From: JBBTCJ01 sp038043285 | GTDB taxonomy: Bacteria > Planctomycetota > Phycisphaerae > UBA1845 | Length of the DNA stretch: 64,000 nt | Reading direction: 5' to 3' | Assembly (NCBI GenBank): GCA_038043285.1 | Contig: JBBTCJ010000013.1 | Coordinates: 1-64,000 of the forward strand | Shown: positions 8,118-15,033 of the stretch, one piece after another | How the letters are laid out: each line of letters opens with the position of its first letter | Numbering within the stretch: position 1 is the stretch's first letter | Made by a program: the position numbers and the translations under genes | The notes under the pieces: model-generated | What the model was told of the DNA's origin: nothing | What the model saw: only the letters and a program-made list of their open reading frames with translations | Databases searched by the model: none

Positions 8118-9476
8118 ATGAAGAAACCTCTTCGCGTTAGTTTCGTCTCGCTGGGCTGCGCCAAGAACCTCGTTGACTCCGAGAAAATGCTCGGGCAGTT
8201 GGCGGAGGCCGGTTGCCAGATCACCGACGACGACAACGCCGACGTCACCGTCATCAACACCTGCGGCTTCCTGGACGCGTCCCGCGCCGAAGCCGACGAG
8301 GTCATTCGCGAGGTCGTCCAGCGAAAGAACGCCGGCACCCTTCGGCGCGTCGTCGTCGCCGGTTGCCTGGTCCAACGCGACAAGGAGTCGATCCTTGAAC
8401 GCATTCCGGGAATCGACGCCTTGGTCGGCGTGAACAACCGCGACGACGTGGTTCGCGCCGTCGTCGGACGATCGCGCCCGGCGAAACCGGATGTCTTCCT
8501 CGCCGAGTATCACCCGTTCACCCAGCTTGATACCGCCCGACTTCGCCTTACCCCCAGGCATTACGCCTATCTGCGCATCAGCGAAGGGTGCGACCAGAAG
8601 TGCACCTTCTGCACGATCCCTTCAATCCGCGGCCCTATGCACTGCAAGCCTCCGCAAGTCGTCCTCCACGAAGCTCGTGAACTGGTCGGCGACGGAGCGG
8701 TGGAGTTGATCCTCATCGGGCAGGACACCACCAGCTACGGTCTCAGCGAAGATCGCTTCGATGGGGGGCTGGCCGACCTGCTGCGAAACCTCAACGACGT
8801 TGACGGCGTTCGGCGCGTTCGCCTCATGTACGTCTATCCGTCCGTGCTCTCCGACGACATCCTCGACGCCGTCGCCGACTGCGACCGCGTGTGCAAGTAC
8901 ATCGACATCCCGCTCCAGCACGTCAACGACCGCATCCTCAAGGCCATGCACCGTTGCGTAGACCGGCCCGCGACAGAGAAGCTGCTGGACCGAATTCGAA
9001 CCCGCATCCCCGGGGTCACGATTCGCACCACCATGATCGCCGGCTTCCCCGGCGAGACCGACGCGGAGTTCGACGAGCTGATGACCTTCGTCCGGGACGT
9101 CCGCTTCGACGCCCTGGGCGTATTCCCTTACTCTCTCGAACCCGATACTCCCGCCGGGCGGATGAAGGACCAGCTCCCCGACGCCGTCAAACACGCTCGC
9201 GTCGACGCCCTGATGAAAGCCCAACAGGAGGTCGCCTTCGCCCTCGGCGAACGCCAGGTGGGAACCACCGTGTCGGTGCTGATTGATGAAAAGGTCGAGT
9301 CCAACGTCGCCGCGGGCCGACATGATGGACAAGCGCCCCTCGTCGACGGGTTGACCTTTGTCGAACACTGCGACGCCGAACCGGGCGATTTCGTTACCGT
9401 ACGCTGCACCGCGCGCCGGGACTATGATCTGGTCGCGAGGCCGACACGCAAGGCGCTTCGCGTACTGCGGACATGA
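8118..9476 (+). CDS. rimO: Ribosomal protein S12 methylthiotransferase RimO
   Basis: A 452-aa radical-SAM methylthiotransferase that adds a methylthio group to the conserved aspartate of ribosomal protein uS12. The N-terminal UPF0004 domain opens with VSFVSLGCAKNLVDSEKMLG and carries the cysteines for the auxiliary Fe-S cluster (Cys in LGCAKN, NTCGFL and AGCLVQ). The radical-SAM CxxxCxxC is in SEGCDQKCTFCTIPSIRG near residue 160. A C-terminal TRAM-like domain (about residues 385-452) follows. The SLGCAKN and GCLVQR signatures favour RimO over MiaB. The gene opens a three-gene unit with pgsA and uppP, whose starts overlap the preceding stops. Confidence 0.96.
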   Translation: MKKPLRVSFVSLGCAKNLVDSEKMLGQLAEAGCQITDDDNADVTVINTCGFLDASRAEADEVIREVVQRKNAGTLRRVVVAGCLVQRDKESILERIPGIDALVGVNNRDDVVRAVVGRSRPAKPDVFLAEYHPFTQLDTARLRLTPRHYAYLRISEGCDQKCTFCTIPSIRGPMHCKPPQVVLHEARELVGDGAVELILIGQDTTSYGLSEDRFDGGLADLLRNLNDVDGVRRVRLMYVYPSVLSDDILDAVADCDRVCKYIDIPLQHVNDRILKAMHRCVDRPATEKLLDRIRTRIPGVTIRTTMIAGFPGETDAEFDELMTFVRDVRFDALGVFPYSLEPDTPAGRMKDQLPDAVKHARVDALMKAQQEVAFALGERQVGTTVSVLIDEKVESNVAAGRHDGQAPLVDGLTFVEHCDAEPGDFVTVRCTARRDYDLVARPTRKALRVLRT

Positions 9477-10093
9477 ACGCCGCCCTGACCCTGCCCAATC
9501 AGATCACCATCGCCCGCCTCGGCCTGGCGCTGATCTTCTTCTTCGTCCTTTCCCTCTACTCGCACCGCGCGCCGCAACCCCTCTTTCTCGACGCCGCAAC
9601 CGCCATTTTCGTCCTCGCGGCAGGCTCCGATTTCCTCGACGGGTACATCGCCCGCAAGCGAGGCCTGGTCACTCCGCTAGGCCGCGTCCTCGATCCCCTC
9701 GTGGACAAGGTGCTGGTATGCGGCGCGTTTATTCTCTTCGTCGGACCGGCCTTCGTCGACGCCGAAGGGCACAACGTCACCGAGGTCCGCGGCTGGATGG
9801 TCGTGGTCATCGTCGGAAGGGAACTGCTGGTCACCGGGCTGCGCGGCTTCAATGAGTCCATCGGTCGGGCCTTCGGTTCCTCGCTGCACGGGAAGATCAA
9901 AATGTGGATGCAGAGCATCGCCGCCCCGGCGATTCTCTTTGTCGTCGCTCATGAAGGTTCCTGGTTGTCGCTTTCCACCGGGCGAACCATCAAGCTCGTC
10001 CTCGTCTGGTCCACCGTCGTGGTCACGGCGCTCTCCATGGGACAATACCTGGCCCGCTCCAGACACATTCTCGAGGAAAGCGCCGCCCGGTGA
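9473..10093 (+). CDS. pgsA: CDP-diacylglycerol--glycerol-3-phosphate 3-phosphatidyltransferase
   Basis: A 206-aa integral membrane CDP-alcohol phosphatidyltransferase that makes phosphatidylglycerol phosphate, the first step to acidic phospholipids. The family motif D-x2-DG-x2-AR-x8-G-x3-D-x3-D is present as DFLDGYIARKRGLVTPLGRV then LDPLVDK near residues 52-75. The N-terminal MNAALTLPNQITIARLGLAL is typical of PgsA. The ATG overlaps the rimO stop (ATGA), so translation is coupled and the start is secure. The length is close to the family's usual 180-200 aa. Confidence 0.94.
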   Translation: MNAALTLPNQITIARLGLALIFFFVLSLYSHRAPQPLFLDAATAIFVLAAGSDFLDGYIARKRGLVTPLGRVLDPLVDKVLVCGAFILFVGPAFVDAEGHNVTEVRGWMVVVIVGRELLVTGLRGFNESIGRAFGSSLHGKIKMWMQSIAAPAILFVVAHEGSWLSLSTGRTIKLVLVWSTVVVTALSMGQYLARSRHILEESAAR

Positions 10094-10923
10094 CTCCCCT
10101 GACCTACGCGAAGGCGATCCTCCTGGGCGTCATCCAGGGGTTGACCGAGTTCCTTCCGGTCAGCAGCAGTGCACACCTGGCGATCACGCAACGATTGCTG
10201 GGCCTGGAGGCCGACAGCCTTCCGATCCTTCTTTTTGACGCCGTCGCGCACATCGGAACCGTCGTCGCCGTCGTGTACGTTTTCGCCGCACCCCTCAAGC
10301 GTTACGTGCTTCGACTTGTGCTTGAAACCCGCCCCGCGTGGCGATCTCGAAAATACGCATGGCGGATCACGTTTTTGGGGATCGTCGCATCCATCCCCAC
10401 GGCAGCGATCGGTCTAGCGTTTAAGGAGGAACTCGAGGCCGCCTTCGGGAAGCCGTTTCAGACCGGCGTCGAACTCTGCATTACCGGCGTGCTTTTGATG
10501 GCGACCGCGGCCTTTCGTCACGGGCGGCGAGGGTGGAAGGGCTTCCTTTGGTGGCACGCAGGCATCATCGGTATCGCCCAGGGCCTGGCCATACTTCCCG
10601 GCATCTCTCGCAGCGGGGCGACCATCTGTGCCGCCCAGTATCTGGGAATCCGTCGCCGCTGGGCCGCGGAGTTCAGCTTCTTCATCGCCATTCCCGCAAT
10701 CCTCGGCGCGACCGCGGTCAAGTTCAAAGACCTGTTGGAAGCCCGTGCCGAGGTCGTGGATGCGCTGCCCTGGGGACCGATTCTAACCGGCAGCCTCATT
10801 TCCCTGATCGTCGGTGTGGTCTCGCTTCGACTTCTCGTGAGCGCCGTCCGCCGGGCAAAGCTCCACTATTTCGCGTTCTATTGCTGGGCCGCCGGACTGC
10901 TTGTCCTTCTGAACTTCCGCTAG
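10090..10923 (+). CDS. uppP: Undecaprenyl-diphosphate phosphatase (UppP/BacA)
   Basis: A 277-aa polytopic membrane protein that dephosphorylates undecaprenyl diphosphate and so recycles the lipid carrier for peptidoglycan and other envelope polymers. Both signature regions are present: LGVIQGLTEFLPVSSSAHL at the N-terminus (the E/Q-rich active-site helix) and LPGISRSGATIC near residue 172 (the PGxSRSG phosphate-binding loop). The GTG start overlaps the pgsA stop as GTGA. The pairing of lipid synthesis (pgsA) with lipid-carrier recycling makes sense for one envelope unit. Last gene before the long minus-strand block. Confidence 0.96.
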   Translation: MTPLTYAKAILLGVIQGLTEFLPVSSSAHLAITQRLLGLEADSLPILLFDAVAHIGTVVAVVYVFAAPLKRYVLRLVLETRPAWRSRKYAWRITFLGIVASIPTAAIGLAFKEELEAAFGKPFQTGVELCITGVLLMATAAFRHGRRGWKGFLWWHAGIIGIAQGLAILPGISRSGATICAAQYLGIRRRWAAEFSFFIAIPAILGATAVKFKDLLEARAEVVDALPWGPILTGSLISLIVGVVSLRLLVSAVRRAKLHYFAFYCWAAGLLVLLNFR

Positions 10924-11023
10924 CCCGCCGCCCCACCGTGGCCGTAGCGTTCCATTCGTACCGCGTCACGAATCCGCACCCGCACACGAATCTCTGCCGC
11001 GCCCCACAAAAGGCATCACCGTT

Positions 11024-11091
11024 TCGATCAGAACCGCGACAGTATGGAGCGGCGTCTTTTCTTCATCCGTACCGCGACGATCAGGGAGCGG
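11024..11091 (+). repeat. Tandem pair of dispersed GCCGCGAC-type repeat units
   Basis: Two units lie in the convergent gap between uppP and the nuo cluster. The first is CAGAACCGCGACAGTATGGA plus GCGG (11029-11052) and the second is CGTACCGCGACGATCAGGGA plus GCGG (11068-11091). The ACCGCGAC cores start at 11033 and 11071, exactly 38 nt apart. The same family occurs at 4335, 6341, 6511, 18545, 23224 and 24768. Confidence 0.75.
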
Positions 11092-11172
11092 ACCACGACG
11101 TCGCGTACTTGCGAACAACAAACCCCAAGGCAATCGAACATCCACGAAGTGCCGGCTCGACCAGAAAATCGC

Positions 11173-11613
11173 TCACGCCCTTGCGCCGGCCTGTACCCCA
11201 ATCAACTTGCGAAGTTGCAGCAGGTTTTTCTCGTGGGCATCGGCCATGCCGGATACCAGTTTCGCCGCTTCCGGCACGTCGCCCAGCACCGAGGCCGACG
11301 AGCGATATTCGAAAACCAGGGCCGCCTCCGCCGCCGCAACGCGAGGAAGCACGAAGCCCAATTCCTGGAAATGAAGGTCCGACGAAAGTGCATCCAGCCG
11401 ACGCGACGCCGGCGCGCCGCCAAGCAAAGTGACCATGCCAGCCAATGCCGCGCAATGCCGCCGAGACTCCCCCGCCATCCGCCGCACCAGCTCGGCGCCT
11501 TGAAGCGACGCGTCGGAGACGAACATCGTCGATTCCAACAACCGCTCGGCCAATCCCCCCTGTTCGGCGGACAAAACTCGATTGAGAATATCCACGACCT
11601 GGACCATGAACAT
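11173..11613 (-). CDS. Conserved small protein coupled to nuoN; membrane-anchored helical protein of unknown function
   Basis: A 146-aa protein I cannot name. The ATG at 11613-11611 overlaps the nuoN stop as TAATG, so it is almost certainly translated with the complex I genes. The start has a short hydrophobic stretch (MFMVQVVDIL), the rest is alpha-helical, and Glu/His residues recur in a pattern reminiscent of ferritin-like bundles (LHFQELGFVL, AEAALVFEYRSS, MADAHEKNLLQL). That similarity is only suggestive. A longer frame back to 11766 would add a fuller membrane segment but overlaps nuoN by 154 bases. Its position as the last cistron suggests a complex I accessory or assembly role, which is inference. 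Confidence 0.65.
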   Translation of the reverse strand: MFMVQVVDILNRVLSAEQGGLAERLLESTMFVSDASLQGAELVRRMAGESRRHCAALAGMVTLLGGAPASRRLDALSSDLHFQELGFVLPRVAAAEAALVFEYRSSASVLGDVPEAAKLVSGMADAHEKNLLQLRKLIGVQAGARA

Positions 11614-13241
11614 TATCGCGAAGATGCCGACGACTCCGACGATGGGCCGAGTAAGGAGGTGGCCGTTTTCGCCGCCTTCGGACCGACGAGATTCCGGGAG
11701 AATCGATCCGTCGCCTGTTTGAACGGATCGGCGAAGAAAAACAGCACCAGCAGCGCCAGCCCGCAAAAGTTCACCAGGGCGATCCCCCCCGACGACGCCC
11801 GCACCATCGGGCGACCGTCGTCGCGCAGCGTCATCTGCACCACAATCCGCATGTAAAAGTACAAACTAAACAGCGTATTCAACGCCAGCACAACCGTCAG
11901 CGTCCAGCCCAACGTGTGCCCGACGTTGCCCAGGGCAACCAGTATCCACCATTTGGCCACGAACCCCGCGAAAATCGGCATCCCGATCAACGACATCAGG
12001 CAGAAAACCATCGGGACCGCCAGCCACGGCGCCCGCCGCATCAGTCCGTTGAAATTCTCGATGCCGTCTCCGCCCGTGTCCCAGGCCACCATCGCCGTCA
12101 CCCCGAACGCGCCGAGGTTCATGAAAACGTACACCACAACGTAAGCGATCAACGCGGCCAGCCCCGACTCCGCGCCCAAAGAAGCCGGGTGCAAAAACGC
12201 CGCCGCGGCCATCAACATGTACCCGGCATGCGCGATCGACGAATAGGCCAGCAATCGCTTCACGCTCGTCTGCCGGTACGCGGCGAAGTTCCCCACCGTG
12301 CACGTCACCGCCGCCATGATCCCCATCGCCCACGCCAGCGGATCTAGAATGTGCATCGCCAGCGGACTCGAGACCGCGCCGGAGAAAATCACCACCATCC
12401 GCGCCAGCAGAATCAACCCGGCGGCCTTGCTCGCCACGCTCAACCACGTGGTGACTTCGATCTTCGCGCCTTCGAAGGCGTCTGGACACCAAAAATGAAA
12501 CGGAACCGCCGAAATCTTGAACGCCACGCCGGCGACGAAGCACACCAGGGCCGCCGCCAGCAGCAGGCGGTTCTCACCGCCGCCAAGCTGAGCAACGGCA
12601 TACCTGGCGATGTCCTGGACGCTCAAACTCCCCGCCAAACCGTACAACAGGCTGACGCCGTAAAGCATGATGGCCGCGCAGACCGCGCCGAACACCATGT
12701 ATTTCAGCGAAGCCTCCGCCCCCTTGCGGTCGCGCTTGTCAAACCCCACGATCGCATAGCTCGGCAGCGAAGCCGTCTCGATCGCCGCCACGATCATCAG
12801 CAGGTTGGCCGTTGAAACCATCAACGCCATCCCCAGGGCGCTGCCGATCAGCAAGATGAAAAACTCCGGCGCATTCCGCTCCGTCTCGGCCGAGCCGATC
12901 CACCACAGCAACATCACCCCCAGCAGGAACACGCAGAGTACGAGTAGGAATGCGACGGACAAATTGTCGGCGATCAACAGACCGGCCTCCGGCGTGGTCG
13001 ACAACCCGCTCGCCCCGCCGCCCGCCACCGCCCGCCCGACCTGCATCGTCAACACCAACGTCACCAGGACGCCCAGCACCGAAACCGTGGCGATCATCCT
13101 CGGCCCGCGACCAAGAATCAGCGGACACGCAACGATGGCCAACATGGTCGCGCTCAGCGCAAGCATCGGCGAAAACAGCGAGAGCTCCCGCCCCACGTCC
13201 ACGCCCGACCACAGACTGACTTCCCCGAGAATCCCGTCCAT
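11613..13241 (-). CDS. nuoN: NADH-quinone oxidoreductase subunit N
   Basis: A 542-aa antiporter-like membrane subunit of complex I, about 14 predicted helices. It carries the Proton_antipo_M core: the residues around FILLIGSALGMALMVSTANL, SLKYMVFGAVCAAIMLYGVS and the broken-helix region LLAYSSIAHAGYMLMAAAAF, with the conserved lysine preceding LLAYSS. NuoN is one of the three proton-pumping subunits of the membrane arm. The gene lies 3 bases after nuoM and its TAA overlaps the ATG of the next small gene. The length is slightly above the usual 480-500 aa because of a hydrophilic tail rich in Ser and Lys. Confidence 0.95.
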   Translation of the reverse strand: MDGILGEVSLWSGVDVGRELSLFSPMLALSATMLAIVACPLILGRGPRMIATVSVLGVLVTLVLTMQVGRAVAGGGASGLSTTPEAGLLIADNLSVAFLLVLCVFLLGVMLLWWIGSAETERNAPEFFILLIGSALGMALMVSTANLLMIVAAIETASLPSYAIVGFDKRDRKGAEASLKYMVFGAVCAAIMLYGVSLLYGLAGSLSVQDIARYAVAQLGGGENRLLLAAALVCFVAGVAFKISAVPFHFWCPDAFEGAKIEVTTWLSVASKAAGLILLARMVVIFSGAVSSPLAMHILDPLAWAMGIMAAVTCTVGNFAAYRQTSVKRLLAYSSIAHAGYMLMAAAAFLHPASLGAESGLAALIAYVVVYVFMNLGAFGVTAMVAWDTGGDGIENFNGLMRRAPWLAVPMVFCLMSLIGMPIFAGFVAKWWILVALGNVGHTLGWTLTVVLALNTLFSLYFYMRIVVQMTLRDDGRPMVRASSGGIALVNFCGLALLVLFFFADPFKQATDRFSRNLVGPKAAKTATSLLGPSSESSASSR

Positions 13242-13244
13242 CCG

Positions 13245-14903
13245 CTACCCCACCATCGCCGGCGCGCCGGTCACCAGGTTCAACATCAGGTTCAACGTGC
13301 CATTGGTGAAATTGAATACCATTTGCTGCGGCAGCACGCCCAGGGCGATGCACAGTACGGCCATCGGAACCAGAATCCACGTTTCACGCCGCGAAGCGTC
13401 CGGAAAGCCCTCGTGTTCCTCGCGCTCCTTGCCCAGGTACACGCGGCGGATCAACCACAAGATGTAGCCCGCGGTCAGAATCACCGCCGACGACGCCAGA
13501 ATCGCCATGGTATACGCCCACGGCATGGCCGGGTTCTTCGCCGCGGCGAACGTCCCCAGCACGACCCATACCTCGCCGATGAAACCGCACAATCCGGGAA
13601 GCCCCAGCGACGCGAAAAACCCAATCGTGGCCATCGTGCCATAGCGCGGCATCGTCAGCCACAATCCGCCGAAGCGGTTGATCTCCCGATGGTGCGCTCG
13701 TTCGTAAATCACGCCCACCAAGAAGAAGCACATGGGCGAGGAAATCCCATGCGCGATCATCTGGAACATCGCCCCCTGGAACCCCACGTCGGTCATCACG
13801 GCGATACCCAACAGCACGTACCCCATGTGCGACACGGAGCTGTATGCGACCAGCTTCTTGAAGTCGCTCTGGGCCATCGCGCACAACGCGCCGTACAGGA
13901 TGCTCACCACCCCGACCACCGCGAGGAAGAACGCCCACGTCGATCCGCCCGACGGGAAGATCGGATAGCACAACCGCAGGAACCCGTACCCGCCCATCTT
14001 CAGCAGCACGCCCGCGAGGATCATGCTGATCGGCGTCGGGGCCTCCACGTGCGCGTCCGGAAGCCAGGTGTGTACCGGAACCGAGGGCAGCTTGATGGCA
14101 AACCCGATGAACAGCATCATGAACATCAGCGGCGCAAACTTCATGCCCAAAAACGTCGTCGAAACCGCCGCGAAATGCCTTTGGATCACCGGATTGACCG
14201 CCAATTCGATCAAGTCAAACGTGCCGTGCGTCAGTTGCACGCCCTGCCGATACCCGCTGGCGATGGTTCCGCCCGCCTGCTCAATGCCCGCCCCGCCGTA
14301 GAAATACATCGCCACCAGTGCCACCAGCATCAGCACCGAACCGGCGAGCGTGAACAGGAAAAACTTGATGGCCGCGTATTCCCGTCGCGGTCCGCCCCAC
14401 ACGCCGATCAGGAAATACATGGGAAGCAGCATGACTTCCCAGAAAATATAGAACAGGAAAAAGTCGAGCGAAACGAATACCCCCAACATCCCCGTCTCAA
14501 GCAACAGGAACAACACGAAATACGCCCGAACGCCCTTGTTGATCTTCCATTCGTGAAAGTTCCAACTCGCCCAGCAAGCCAGAAACGAGACCACCGTCGT
14601 CAGAATGAACAGCGGGAACCCCAGTCCGTCGATGCCCAGGAAGTATTCAATGTTCAACTTGCCCGGAATCTGGATCCACGTCGCGCGCTCGACATGGTGC
14701 AGTTGTCCGTAGCGCGTTCCAAAGACCGCCGACGAGTCACCCCCTCCGCCCGTGAACGTCCCGAACAGCTTCAATGACAATAACAGCGTCAGAACCGTGG
14801 CCAGCAGCGCCACCGTCCGCACCTGCCGCTTGGGCACGAACAGGCACAGCAACGCCCCAATGGCCGGGAGGAAGACGATCCAACTCAGCAGATGTTCACT
14901 CAT
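13245..14903 (-). CDS. nuoM: NADH-quinone oxidoreductase subunit M
   Basis: A 552-aa antiporter-like subunit of the complex I membrane arm. Recognisable NuoM features are FFLFYIFWEVMLLPMYFLIG, the glutamate in the FWE segment, PLMFMMLFIGFAIKLPSVPV, HTWLPDAHVEAPTPISMIL and the lysine-containing DFKKLVAYSSVSHMGYVLLG. It pumps protons together with NuoL and NuoN. It starts with ATG 14903, follows nuoL after 130 bases, and is followed by nuoN after 3 bases. Length and helix content are normal. Confidence 0.97.
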   Translation of the reverse strand: MSEHLLSWIVFLPAIGALLCLFVPKRQVRTVALLATVLTLLLSLKLFGTFTGGGGDSSAVFGTRYGQLHHVERATWIQIPGKLNIEYFLGIDGLGFPLFILTTVVSFLACWASWNFHEWKINKGVRAYFVLFLLLETGMLGVFVSLDFFLFYIFWEVMLLPMYFLIGVWGGPRREYAAIKFFLFTLAGSVLMLVALVAMYFYGGAGIEQAGGTIASGYRQGVQLTHGTFDLIELAVNPVIQRHFAAVSTTFLGMKFAPLMFMMLFIGFAIKLPSVPVHTWLPDAHVEAPTPISMILAGVLLKMGGYGFLRLCYPIFPSGGSTWAFFLAVVGVVSILYGALCAMAQSDFKKLVAYSSVSHMGYVLLGIAVMTDVGFQGAMFQMIAHGISSPMCFFLVGVIYERAHHREINRFGGLWLTMPRYGTMATIGFFASLGLPGLCGFIGEVWVVLGTFAAAKNPAMPWAYTMAILASSAVILTAGYILWLIRRVYLGKEREEHEGFPDASRRETWILVPMAVLCIALGVLPQQMVFNFTNGTLNLMLNLVTGAPAMVG

Positions 14904-15033
14904 AGTTCGTTCGACCCATCCTGGAATTCCGTGCCTTCCAGGCTCATTTCACCGTCGCGGCGCCCCTCGTGGGCCGCGCTACTCCAACGCGTACGGAGCG
15001 GTTGAACCTCGACGCCGCCCCAAGCCACGGCAT

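Noticed and set aside
11024..11091. Repeat pair as the remnant of a CRISPR array
   Set aside because: Only two units, degenerate, with no cas genes and many isolated copies elsewhere.
13323..14777. A 484-codon plus-strand frame opposite nuoM
   Set aside because: Antisense of a clear nuoM; composition is Arg/His/Gln-rich and protein-unlike.
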